Below are positions 1 through 5,670 of a DNA stretch of 6,369 nucleotides, piece after piece. The notes under the pieces were generated by a model. That model worked only from the letters and a program-made list of their open reading frames with translations, was not told the origin of the DNA and searched no databases. The DNA is from Nitrospiraceae bacterium UBA6898 (lineage in GTDB: Bacteria; Nitrospirota; Thermodesulfovibrionia; Thermodesulfovibrionales; UBA6898). Made by a program: the position numbers and the translations under genes. Location: contig DKBO01000095.1 in NCBI GenBank assembly GCA_002448975.1, forward strand, positions 1 through 6,369, written 5' to 3'. Every line of letters starts with the position of its first letter. The stretch's first letter is position 1.

Positions 1-1007
1 ACACGGAGGGCAAGGAGGCTCAGGAGCCTGGAACAGAGGGCGATGATGCTGTTCCGCTTGTTCTCGGCCCTGATCGATTCGCGCACCACGGTGCTCCAGG
101 CTTTAAGGCCCGCATCACGCACATCGGGGAGAAACCGCGCAGAAAGCATCTCCATGAGGGATTCAAGACGGTCAAGGCTCTGCTCGCACCGGGCGAGGAT
201 GAAGGTGAGCCGGAGGTTGGTGCCCTTGGTCATCGCGCCGCGCCTTACGCGGCGAAGGACGACCCGGCACTGGCTCAGAATCACGAGCACGTGCCGCCCG
301 TCGTCTCCGGTGAGTTCCTGATCCACGATGCTCGCCCTGTAAGACTCGACGAAACGGTGGACCTCGCTCGCAAGGGCGAGAAAGGGTGACGCAAACTCGG
401 CCACCTCGGGGTTGACGCGGACCAGATCAGGTTCCACCCCAAGCGCGCTGATCCGGTAGGCAAGGATGAGCACAGCCTCCAGAAATTGATCGATAATCCT
501 TCTGATTTCGAGTTTACTGTAACTATCGTCCGACTCCATCAACCTCCAGAAGCGCCGGCTGAATTCAGGGGGAATGCCTTCGAGCCACATCCAGTCAGTG
601 GGACGGCGAAACACCCGATGCAGGCAATCCTTCCAGTAACGCTCGTCGTAGACTTCGGGCAGAATCCGGTTAGTGACGATGCGCCACAGCTCCGAGAAGA
701 ATCCCGTGCTGGGGAGCACACCGCTATCGGTCAGGAAGGTGACAAGATTTCGTGATTCGAAGGAACTCAGGAAGTGCCTGCGCACATTCTCCCTATACAC
801 AGGGTCCGTCTCGATCATCGTGAGTGCCTCTTCGTAGTTTTCGACGGCGATCGAGATGTCCGTCGGCCGGCTAGGTCGCAATGCATCGTAAAGCGCGACC
901 AAATGTGTCAGGGAATCTTGATCGCCCGAGCCGAAGGAGTCAAGGGCCCGCCTGATCGCATCGAATCGTTCCGCTTGTGTCGGTTTTTTTCTGAACAACG
1001 CGCTCAT
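1..1007 (-). CDS. Gcr-type 'site-specific recombinase' family protein, N-terminal part (runs off left edge)
   Basis: An uninterrupted reading frame of 335 codons begins at ATG 1005-1007 and is still open at base 1. An in-frame TGA two codons upstream makes this the first possible start; AAGG lies next to it, so the ribosome site is modest. The protein begins MSALFRKKPTQAERFDAIRR and is soluble, helical and rich in Arg, Leu and Glu. Features fit the PF10136 family: an LPSTGFFSELWRIVTNRILP segment near residues 115-134, a GTNLRLTFILARCEQSLDRLE-like helix in the second half, and a closing ENKRNSIIAL stretch. Family members are usually about 650-700 residues with membrane helices in the C-terminal half, which would lie outside this window. 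The 'recombinase' label is a family name with thin experimental support, and no recombinase catalytic motif is visible here. It is on the same strand as the operon but separated from it by 430 bases of remnants and repeats, so it is probably a separate transcript. Confidence 0.82.
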   Translation of the reverse strand, partial: MSALFRKKPTQAERFDAIRRALDSFGSGDQDSLTHLVALYDALRPSRPTDISIAVENYEEALTMIETDPVYRENVRRHFLSSFESRNLVTFLTDSGVLPSTGFFSELWRIVTNRILPEVYDERYWKDCLHRVFRRPTDWMWLEGIPPEFSRRFWRLMESDDSYSKLEIRRIIDQFLEAVLILAYRISALGVEPDLVRVNPEVAEFASPFLALASEVHRFVESYRASIVDQELTGDDGRHVLVILSQCRVVLRRVRRGAMTKGTNLRLTFILARCEQSLDRLESLMEMLSARFLPDVRDAGLKAWSTVVRESIRAENKRNSIIALCSRLLSLLALR

Positions 1008-1010
1008 CCT

Positions 1011-1116
1011 TCAATTACCTTGCTGCACGAGGTCATCCTGCAATCTCGATGAATACTTTAGCCCGTAACCCCAACCTCCGGCTATCTCTGTCCACTATGA
1101 GCAGAACCTCTCTCAA
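1011..1116 (-). pseudogene. Possible remnant of a response-regulator receiver domain
   Basis: Reading the minus strand from TTG 1114-1116, with AAGGAG 8 bases upstream, gives a 27-codon frame, LREVLLIVDRD followed by SRRLGLRAKVFIEIAG, closed by TGA at 1033-1035. A one-base shift at the end continues as DDLVQQGN up to a TGA at 1011-1013. The pattern 'VLLIVDRD ... F.E.AG.D.V..GN' resembles the first 35 residues of CheY-like receiver domains (beta1, the acidic residue, helix 1, beta2). No phosphoacceptor region follows, because the gene at 1007 begins immediately. It could equally be a chance short frame; the resemblance is by eye. Confidence 0.22.
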
Positions 1117-1246
1117 AATATCGTCTCCTTATTATTGGCACTCTTTTCGTCATTCCCGTGAAAACGGGAATCCCGTCTTTTCAAAGGCTTCTGGATACCC
1201 GCCTTCGCGGGTATGACCGCCTTTTGACAAAGATGCAATTTTGAGA
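1111..1246. repeat. Wider inverted repeat enclosing the palindromic element (possible MITE-like unit)
   Basis: TCTCAAAAT at 1111-1119 is matched by its exact reverse complement ATTTTGAGA at 1238-1246, with the two-hairpin element between them. A second overlapping pair, GCTATCTC at 1081-1088 and GAGATAGC at 1243-1250, is also perfect. Matching termini around an internal palindrome fit a small non-autonomous mobile unit of about 136 bp. No target-site duplication is evident, and pairs this short can occur by chance. Confidence 0.35.
1149..1217. repeat. Dispersed palindromic element with two hairpins
   Basis: The element starts GTCAT and ends ATGAC. It contains two perfect 8-bp stems: ATTCCCGT/ACGGGAAT at 1152-1171 around a GAAA loop, and ATACCCGC/GCGGGTAT at 1195-1214 around a CTTC loop. 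The connector reads CCCGTCTTTTCAAAGGCTTC and then TGG. This is the familiar 'GTCATTCCCG...CGGGAATCC...GGATACCCG...CGGGTATGAC' family of intergenic repeats, recognised from memory and present in many copies in some proteobacterial genomes. It lies in a non-coding gap. It could fold as RNA on either strand, but there is no good U-tract after the stems, so I do not call it a terminator. A related single palindrome lies at 5575-5605. Confidence 0.8.
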
Positions 1247-1283
1247 TAGCTCCCAGTATGATGCGGCTGCACAAAGCATGCTG

Positions 1284-1429
1284 TCAAGGGATGTACACTC
1301 TTAACTCAGCACCCGATCCGGCCTGGTACTCTCATCGCTGACGTGATCTATCCATTAGGCAGCCTTATCGTCAATCGGTTCCTGGACGGCAATGTGCGTC
1401 ATGGACATAGTGGGCGATGCACCATGCCA
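1284..1429 (-). pseudogene. Decayed C-terminal fragment of a second hydroxynitrile-lyase-type cupin
   Basis: On the minus strand, 1429 to 1331 translates as WHGASPTMSMTHIAVQE then PIDDKAA, a TAA stop at 1355-1357, then WIDHVSDE. A one-base shift near 1331 continues EYQAGSGAELRVYIP to a TGA at 1284-1286. This is the recognisable C-terminal strand set of small cupins of the Granulicella tundricola hydroxynitrile lyase type, whose end reads approximately HWHGAAPTTAMTHLAIQE...DWMEHVTDEQY (from memory). The His of 'MTHIA' corresponds to H111 of the intact neighbour. The N-terminal two thirds are gone. The fragment has both an internal stop and a frameshift, so it is not functional. It is clearly a different paralogue from the intact gene at 1439-1855, because the sequence between the shared motifs differs at most positions. 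It follows that gene's stop by nine bases, in the same frame. Confidence 0.75.
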
Positions 1430-1438
1430 TAACAGATA

Positions 1439-1855
1439 TTATTTTAACTTGTTATATTCTTCATCTGTCACCGGCTCCAACCATTCCGGAGGTCCTGCGT
1501 GTACATTTGTCTCAATTGAAAGATGTACAAACCAACTGTCTGACGCCGCTCCATGCCAGTGCTTTATATTCGGCGCGATTTTTACTACGTCACCGGGACG
1601 AAGTTCCCGGGCAGACTTTCCTTCCTCCTGATAATAACCTCGTCCGCCTGTTACTAACAAAATCTGTCCGCCGGGGTGCTTATGCCAGTTATTTCTTGCT
1701 CCTGGCTCAAATGTAACATTGCCGATTGGACAATTAAATTCGTCTTCACGCGGCACCAGCATACTGAGATATGCCGTTCCAATAAAATACTTACTATATT
1801 GCTCAGGAATTTTTTCTCCCTTAGGGAAAATTACACTTTCACTCAAGTTATTCAT
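1439..1855 (-). CDS. Small cupin, manganese hydroxynitrile-lyase-like
   Basis: 138 residues, a single cupin barrel. Motif 1 is VTFEPGARNNWHKHPGGQ (47-64) and motif 2 is LRPGDVVKIAPNIKHWHG (85-102). Likely metal ligands are H58, H60, Q64 and H99. Their spacing (2, 4 and 35 residues) is the same as that of the Mn(II) ligands I recall for Granulicella tundricola hydroxynitrile lyase, and H111 matches that enzyme's active-site His. The C-terminus, EWLEPVTDEEY, is also typical of the group. Many relatives are annotated only as 'cupin domain protein' and often sit beside carboxymuconolactone-decarboxylase-like genes, as here. The reaction is therefore unproven; cyanohydrin cleavage is one candidate, another carbon-carbon or enol reaction another. 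It is cytosolic, with no signal peptide. The start is supported by AAGGAG 8 bases upstream of ATG 1853-1855. It is the last gene of the operon, 38 bases after its neighbour, and visibly more AT-rich than the dehydrogenase at 2614-3630. Confidence 0.88.
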   Translation of the reverse strand: MNNLSESVIFPKGEKIPEQYSKYFIGTAYLSMLVPREDEFNCPIGNVTFEPGARNNWHKHPGGQILLVTGGRGYYQEEGKSARELRPGDVVKIAPNIKHWHGAASDSWFVHLSIETNVHAGPPEWLEPVTDEEYNKLK

Positions 1856-1893
1856 GTTGTATTCTCCTTTTTCCCTTTCGCCTAAAATCTTGC

Positions 1894-2598
1894 TTAGTAC
1901 TGAATAGGCATTATCGGCTTTTTTTTGCCGATTTTGGCTGCGAGAACTGATATCAGGCTCCTCATCTGCGCCTCGGTGAGCCCTGTATTAAACCCGATCT
2001 TAAAATGGGCCTGCAGCTGCGGATTGACTCCCTCAATATTGGCCAGGGCCGAAATAGTTGCTATCTCCCTGCTCTGGAAATCCAGGTTGTCGCGTCCGAA
2101 GATGTCTCCGAAAAGGTGTCCTTTCAAGAAATTATCAATGAGGGGGGCGAAATCAATATACTTCCCAGCGGCCGGCGCTCCTATCAGTCTCGTCTGAATT
2201 TCCGTTCCGAGGTCGATGCTGCCTTTGTCGGCTGGCATGGGGCCGGCTTCTCTGCCCGTCTCATCTCTGATACCCTTCGTCTTACGCTCTTCCAAAACGG
2301 ACATAAACATATTGATGCTGTTTAGACTTCTTGGGAATCCTGCATAAGCATACATTTGAACCAGGATCTCCTTTATTTCATTCACCGTCAAACCGGCATC
2401 AAGGCCTTCGTTTAAAGCTGTCTTCAGACTCTCCATATCGCCGCTGGCGGTGAATGCGGCGATGGGGATGATTCCTTTTTGTTTAGCGTTCAAGTCTTCG
2501 CTTTTCACTGTCTTTGCCTCCAAAATGGTTACAAAACTAAGCATTAAGATAATAACGCCTGCAATACTGAGTAGAGCGTCTTTCATCCATGCAGCCAT
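1894..2598 (-). CDS. Exported two-domain carboxymuconolactone-decarboxylase-like (CMD family) protein
   Basis: 234 residues. Residues 5-28 form a signal peptide (Met-Lys start, hydrophobic core LLSIAGVIILMLSFVTI, cleavage probably after LEA-28), so the mature protein is probably periplasmic. Two CMD-like helical repeats follow: about 36-105, with EGLDAGLTVNEIKEILVQMY and YAGFPRSLNSI, and about 150-224, with R177-E178, H198 and GFNTGLTEAQM. There is no cysteine anywhere, so an AhpD-type CXXC peroxidase mechanism is excluded and it cannot be a lipoprotein. The substrate is unknown; true gamma-carboxymuconolactone decarboxylases act in the cytosol on protocatechuate breakdown products, and nothing here indicates that pathway. 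ATG 2596-2598 is chosen because GGAGG lies 5 bases upstream; the internal Met5 would be 17 bases away, although it gives the more usual signal-peptide length. The gap to the preceding gene is 15 bases. Confidence 0.85.
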   Translation of the reverse strand: MAAWMKDALLSIAGVIILMLSFVTILEAKTVKSEDLNAKQKGIIPIAAFTASGDMESLKTALNEGLDAGLTVNEIKEILVQMYAYAGFPRSLNSINMFMSVLEERKTKGIRDETGREAGPMPADKGSIDLGTEIQTRLIGAPAAGKYIDFAPLIDNFLKGHLFGDIFGRDNLDFQSREIATISALANIEGVNPQLQAHFKIGFNTGLTEAQMRSLISVLAAKIGKKKPIMPIQY

Positions 2599-2613
2599 TT
2601 GATCCTCCTTGAT

Positions 2614-3630
2614 TTACGGCCACAGCAGTGTTTTGATCGCACGTCGCTCGTCCATGGCGCGATAGCCCTCCGCCACCTGATCAAGGGGCAGCCCCAGGTC
2701 AAAGACCTTGCCGGGGTCGATCTTTCCGTTCCACACCATGGCGATAAGCTCAGGCAGGAAGCGACGAACCGGGGCCGGCCCGCCATGGAGATGAACATGA
2801 GCGAAGAACAGTTCCTGACCATCAAGCTCGACTCCGTGCGGTACTCCGACATAGCCCACACATCCGCCCGGTCGGGTGGCACGGATCGCCTGCATCATCG
2901 CCTCCTGGGTGCCTACGCACTCCAGCACCGAGTCGGCTCCGATCCCTTTAGTCAGCTCCTTGATACGGGACACGCCTTCATCCGCGCGCTCTATTACGAT
3001 ATCGGTCGCGCCAAACTCGCGGGCCAGCTTCTGCCGTGGCTCGTGTCGGCTCATAGCGATGATACGCCCGGCCCCCATCTGACTGGCCGAAAGCACTCCG
3101 AGGAGCCCGACCGCGCCATCACCAACGACAGCGACCGTTTTGCCGGGTTTTACGTTGGCCGCATCGGCGGCGAACCAGCCAGTGCCCATCACGTCGGATA
3201 GCGCCAGCAGGCTCGGGATCAGGTCATCCGAAGGGATCTCGGGTGTGGCCACCAAGGTGCCATCAGCAAGCGGGACGCGTAACAGAGGCGCTTGCGCACC
3301 GCCTATTAACTCCCGATGCTCGCAGGAGGACTGATATCCGGCACGGCAGTGGGGACAGGTGTTGTCGGAGACGAAGAACGACCCGATAACGAACTGGCCG
3401 GGCCTGATATTTCTGACCTCGCTGCCGACCTCCTCGACGATTCCGCAGTACTCGTGCCCCATCGGGGTCGGCTTGGTGATCGGACTGATGCCGCGGTAGG
3501 GCCACAGGTCTGACCCGCATACGCAGGTGGCAGAGATCCTGATGATTGCATCTGTGGGTTTGATGATCCTCGGCGCATCGAGTTCCTCAAAGCGCACATC
3601 GCGCGGTCCGTAGAGAACAGCTCCTTTCAT
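2614..3630 (-). CDS. Zinc-dependent alcohol dehydrogenase (MDR superfamily)
   Basis: 338 residues, full length for the medium-chain dehydrogenase superfamily. The N-terminal GroES-like domain carries the catalytic zinc residues C38 (CVCGSD), H59-E60 (MGHEYCG) and probably D146. The structural-zinc loop, SDNTCPHCRAGYQSSC, supplies C92, C95 and C103; the position of the usual first Cys is D89, as I recall for this subgroup. The Rossmann domain has GDGAVG at 170-175. The following MSRHEPR, with no acidic residue at the end of beta2, suggests NADP(H). It should interconvert an alcohol and an aldehyde or ketone; the substrate is not evident. The start at ATG 3628-3630 has AGGAG 7 bases upstream. 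The frame is open upstream to 3771, but that stretch overlaps the tautomerase gene and lacks family similarity. The ribosome site overlaps the tautomerase stop codon, which suggests translational coupling. This is the most GC-rich gene of the operon. Confidence 0.92.
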   Translation of the reverse strand: MKGAVLYGPRDVRFEELDAPRIIKPTDAIIRISATCVCGSDLWPYRGISPITKPTPMGHEYCGIVEEVGSEVRNIRPGQFVIGSFFVSDNTCPHCRAGYQSSCEHRELIGGAQAPLLRVPLADGTLVATPEIPSDDLIPSLLALSDVMGTGWFAADAANVKPGKTVAVVGDGAVGLLGVLSASQMGAGRIIAMSRHEPRQKLAREFGATDIVIERADEGVSRIKELTKGIGADSVLECVGTQEAMMQAIRATRPGGCVGYVGVPHGVELDGQELFFAHVHLHGGPAPVRRFLPELIAMVWNGKIDPGKVFDLGLPLDQVAEGYRAMDERRAIKTLLWP

Positions 3631-3643
3631 TTTTTCTCTCCTT

Positions 3644-3871
3644 TCACATCTTATATCCGGGTTTCTTGTATAGCTTCCCCGGGCTGTTAAGTATGTCCGG
3701 TTTGTAAACCATCTCCTTCCAATCCTCCGACTTAACTTCTTCGATAGAAACTGAAACCGATTCTTCGCCATAATTGAGAACGGCCATAACGTCCTTGGTG
3801 ATTTGTTCGGCGAGTCGGATCTTCTGCTCTTCTGATTTTCCAGGCCAGAGTTTTACGATTACATGAGGCAT
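3644..3871 (-). CDS. PptA/4-oxalocrotonate tautomerase-family protein
   Basis: 75 residues, [16 protein letters not shown] and so on, ending KKPGYKM. Pro2, which becomes the N-terminal catalytic proline once Met is removed, is the hallmark of the tautomerase superfamily. The opening MPH, the central SVSVSIEEV strand, the EDW motif (49-51) and the KKPGY tail closely follow E. coli PptA (YdcE, 77 residues), so it is probably a small oligomer acting on enol/keto pairs such as phenylpyruvate-like compounds. The natural substrate of PptA itself is unclear. ATG 3869-3871 has AAGGAG about 6 bases upstream and gives the exact family N-terminus. A longer in-frame reading from 4117 would bury the catalytic proline and is rejected. 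It lies 14 bases after the flavoprotein gene and 13 before the next dehydrogenase. Its likely role in the operon is isomerising unsaturated carbonyl intermediates (inference). Confidence 0.9.
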   Translation of the reverse strand: MPHVIVKLWPGKSEEQKIRLAEQITKDVMAVLNYGEESVSVSIEEVKSEDWKEMVYKPDILNSPGKLYKKPGYKM

Positions 3872-3885
3872 TGTTTTCTCCTTCC

Positions 3886-4425
3886 TTACACCTTCTTCCC
3901 CATATCGAACGCCTGGGTCATTGCCTTGCTCCCTTTGATATCTCCCTTCTTCCAGGCGCCAGTCCCATAAATAATCCCTTTTTCTTTCGGTCGGCTCAAA
4001 CAGGAGGTAAATGCCCTGAATCCCTCCAGGGTCCTTTCCAATGCCCGTTTGCTGGTGTCCGCGGCTGCCACGCTGAAATAGAAATCCCTGTTCCTGATCT
4101 CGGTAAAACGGGCGCATGTCCTGTCGATAAGCGTCTTCATCTGTGCGTTCAGGGTGTAGAAATAGACAGGTGTTGCCATCACGATCACGTCGGCAGATAT
4201 CATCTTATCGAGGACCTCGGCCATATCATCTTTCTGGCTACACTTGCCTCCATTGCCCTGACAGGCGCCGCAACCGGTACAGTAATTGATCTTTTTGTCA
4301 CGCAAAAATATCTTCTCGGCCTGATTGCCTGCTTCTTTGGCCCCACGCAGAAACTGATCACACAACAGGTCAGAGTTTCCGCCTTTTCTTGGACTTGCAG
4401 ACAGTATCAATACCTTTTTTGCCAT
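3886..4425 (-). CDS. Flavodoxin-fold NAD(P)H-dependent FMN reductase with iron-sulfur-flavoprotein-type cysteine motif
   Basis: 179 residues from the preferred start, [18 protein letters not shown]. The [10 protein letters not shown] loop (9-18) binds the FMN phosphate, and [13 protein letters not shown] (85-97) is the second flavin-binding loop typical of the flavodoxin_2/FMN_red family. Between them C49, C52, C55 and C62 form CX2CX2CX6C, the compact motif that holds a [4Fe-4S] cluster in archaeal and bacterial iron-sulfur flavoproteins (Isf). It is probably a cytosolic FMN homodimer that passes electrons to quinones, oxygen species or activated double bonds; the partner is unknown. Many relatives are annotated only as 'flavodoxin family protein', and cluster binding would need proof. 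It is the second gene of the operon, 24 bases after the first dehydrogenase. Two Met codons compete at the start; the ribosome site favours 4425 over 4431. Confidence 0.88.
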   Translation of the reverse strand: MAKKVLILSASPRKGGNSDLLCDQFLRGAKEAGNQAEKIFLRDKKINYCTGCGACQGNGGKCSQKDDMAEVLDKMISADVIVMATPVYFYTLNAQMKTLIDRTCARFTEIRNRDFYFSVAAADTSKRALERTLEGFRAFTSCLSRPKEKGIIYGTGAWKKGDIKGSKAMTQAFDMGKKV

Positions 4426-4431
4426 ATGCAT

Positions 4432-4438
4432 CCTCCTC
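4432..4438 (-). promoter_or_regulatory. Ribosome binding site deciding the flavoprotein start
   Basis: On the minus strand the sequence is AAGAGGAGG directly followed by ATGCATATGGC. The GGAGG core touches the first ATG (4429-4431, no spacing) but is 6 bases from the second (4423-4425). The second is therefore the likely start, removing an extra Met-His from the protein. Confidence 0.7.
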
Positions 4439-4449
4439 TTCCCATTTTA

Positions 4450-5514
4450 TCAGTATTTGAGAGACGCCATATCGATCACAAAGCGGTATTTCACATCGCT
4501 TTTTAGCATACGTTCATATGCTTTATTGATATCCTGGATCTTGATCACTTCGACATCTGACGTGATACCGTGCTTACCGCAAAAATCGAGCAATTCCTGG
4601 GTTTCGGCAATGCCGCCAATGACGGACCCTGCCACTGACTTACGCCCCATGATCATCGGGACGGTATTCAATACCGGCTCCAGACCACCCAGGAACCCGA
4701 CCAGCACCAGCGTGCCGTTAAGCGACAGCGACGGCAGATAGGGATTGAGATCATGGACATAGGGTACGGTATCGATGATCAGATCGAACTTCCCCTGCAC
4801 TGTCGCCATCTGGTCTTTATCGGTGGAGAGGACTGCATTGTGTGCTCCCAAACGATAAGCATCCTCCTCTTTGTCCGGCGTGCGGGTAAAAAGGGTGACT
4901 TCCGCGCCAAGAGCCTTTGCCAGCTTCAGGGCCATATGGCCCAACCCACCCAAGCCGATCACCGCCACCTTGCTCCCTTGCCCCACTTTCCAGTGACGGA
5001 GCGGTGACCAGGTGGTGATTCCCGCGCACAGCAGAGGTGCCGCCCCTTTAAGGTCCAGCCCGTCGGGGACTTTCAGGACGAATTTCTCCGACACCACGAT
5101 CTTCTCTGAATATCCGCCATAAGTAGGCATCTTGTCGCGCCGGTCAACATGGTTATAGGTGAACGTCGCTATCTCCGAGCAATACTGTTCATGCCCCTGC
5201 TCGCAGGATTGGCACTTCTGACAAGAGTCGACCACGCAGCCGACACCGACATGATCTCCAGGCTTGAAACGTTTGACATCCTTCCCGACGCTAGTCACTC
5301 GGCCGATGATCTCATGGCCGGGCACGACCGGGTACACAGTGGGAAACCAGCTCGCCCAGTCATCACGGACCGTATGCAGGTCCGAATGGCATACCCCGCA
5401 GTAGAGTATCTCAATGACCACGTCGTCAGGCCGCGGTTCGCGGCGTTCAAAACGCCAGGGTGCCAGTGCATCCTTTGCTGTTAATGCTGCATAACCTTGT
5501 ACATTCATTGACAT
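4450..5514 (-). CDS. YahK-like NADP-dependent zinc alcohol dehydrogenase / aldehyde reductase
   Basis: 354 residues, similar along its whole length to E. coli YahK and cinnamyl-alcohol-dehydrogenase-type reductases of the MDR superfamily. Catalytic zinc ligands are C42 (GVCHSD), H67 with E68 (PGHE) and C163 (PLLCAGITTWSPL). The structural zinc site is complete: C98, C101, C104 and C112. The nucleotide motif GLGGLG occupies 187-192, and the FTRTPDK segment after beta2 lacks an acidic residue, fitting NADPH. The C-terminal IGGIAETQELLDFC and KSDVKYRFVIDM are family signatures. Family members mainly reduce aldehydes to alcohols in the cytosol. Start ATG 5512-5514 has AAGGAGGA, with 7 bases between GGAGG and the ATG. 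The frame extends upstream to 5640, but that part covers the leader hairpin and has no similarity. It is the first gene of the operon, divergent from the AraC-type regulator. Confidence 0.95.
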   Translation of the reverse strand: MSMNVQGYAALTAKDALAPWRFERREPRPDDVVIEILYCGVCHSDLHTVRDDWASWFPTVYPVVPGHEIIGRVTSVGKDVKRFKPGDHVGVGCVVDSCQKCQSCEQGHEQYCSEIATFTYNHVDRRDKMPTYGGYSEKIVVSEKFVLKVPDGLDLKGAAPLLCAGITTWSPLRHWKVGQGSKVAVIGLGGLGHMALKLAKALGAEVTLFTRTPDKEEDAYRLGAHNAVLSTDKDQMATVQGKFDLIIDTVPYVHDLNPYLPSLSLNGTLVLVGFLGGLEPVLNTVPMIMGRKSVAGSVIGGIAETQELLDFCGKHGITSDVEVIKIQDINKAYERMLKSDVKYRFVIDMASLKY

Positions 5515-5574
5515 TGTATTTCCTCCTTTTTTCCGGTTCAATCGTATTTGTTTATAGTGTCGTTGTTTTTGTCT

Positions 5575-5605
5575 GTCATTCCCGCAGTCAGTAAGCGGGA
5601 ATGAC
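5575..5605. repeat. Perfect 11-bp palindrome (GTCATTCCCGC) in the operon leader
   Basis: GTCATTCCCGC at 5575-5585 pairs perfectly with GCGGGAATGAC at 5595-5605 around a 9-base loop. The arm shares GTCATTCCCG with the element at 1149-1217, so this looks like a short member of the same dispersed repeat family. It lies 60 bases upstream of the first operon gene and inside the transcript predicted from the promoter at 5636-5664, where it would form a stable RNA hairpin. No U-tract follows in the operon direction (the minus strand continues AGACAAAAACAACG), so simple termination is unlikely. Confidence 0.8.
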
Positions 5606-5635
5606 GGCAAAGAGTTTATCTCTGCCCTGCTATTG

Positions 5636-5664
5636 ATCATATTGTAATTCCGAAATCACTACAA
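5636..5664 (-). promoter_or_regulatory. Candidate sigma70 promoter of the operon
   Basis: On the minus strand, TTGTAG (5664-5659) is followed after exactly 17 bases by TATGAT (5641-5636). The -10 is one base from consensus; the -35 matches only TTG, which suits a promoter needing an activator. Transcription would begin near 5629, giving a leader of about 115 bases that includes the 5575-5605 hairpin. Confidence 0.5.
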
Positions 5665-5670
5665 GCGGTA

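Larger units (their letters stand above)
1439..5514 (-). other. Six-gene operon for carbonyl/enol chemistry (predicted)
   Basis: Six genes on one strand are separated by 24, 14, 13, 15 and 38 bases, each with an AGGAG-type ribosome site, and no promoter or terminator is seen between them. Order of transcription: YahK-like dehydrogenase, iron-sulfur-type flavoprotein, tautomerase, second zinc dehydrogenase, exported CMD protein, cupin. A single promoter at 5636-5664 could serve all. No clear intrinsic terminator follows the cupin gene. Confidence 0.8.

Noticed and set aside
43..1052. Several short reading frames on both strands in the first kilobase
   Set aside because: All overlap one continuous 335-codon minus-strand frame with clear family features.
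1149..1217. Intrinsic terminator for the operon
   Set aside because: The stems are stable, but on the minus strand they are followed by GACGAAAAGAG rather than a U-tract, and the element lies more than 200 bases after the cupin stop.
1149..1250. CRISPR array
   Set aside because: Only self-complementary arms are present; there are no regularly spaced direct repeats.
1008..1438. tRNA or other structured RNA gene in the long gap
   Set aside because: No cloverleaf, T-loop or other recognisable RNA motif found by eye; 1251-1283 holds nothing I can identify.
2599..3201. 200-residue plus-strand reading frame opposite the dehydrogenase
   Set aside because: A shadow of the GC-rich minus-strand gene; low-complexity composition and no recognisable domain.
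3631..3771. N-terminal extension of the second zinc dehydrogenase
   Set aside because: It overlaps the tautomerase coding sequence and has no MDR similarity; ATG 3630 with AGGAG gives the normal family start.
3872..4117. Upstream extension of the tautomerase reading frame to a 157-residue protein
   Set aside because: It lies inside the flavoprotein gene in another frame, has no family similarity, and would hide the catalytic N-terminal proline; a good ribosome site precedes ATG 3871.
3871..4506. 211-residue plus-strand reading frame opposite the flavoprotein
   Set aside because: It spans two well-supported minus-strand genes and their junction, and has no family resemblance.
5515..5640. N-terminal extension of the YahK-like dehydrogenase
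   Set aside because: The stretch covers the ribosome site, the palindrome and the promoter -10; the family start is MSMNVQGYAAL at 5514.
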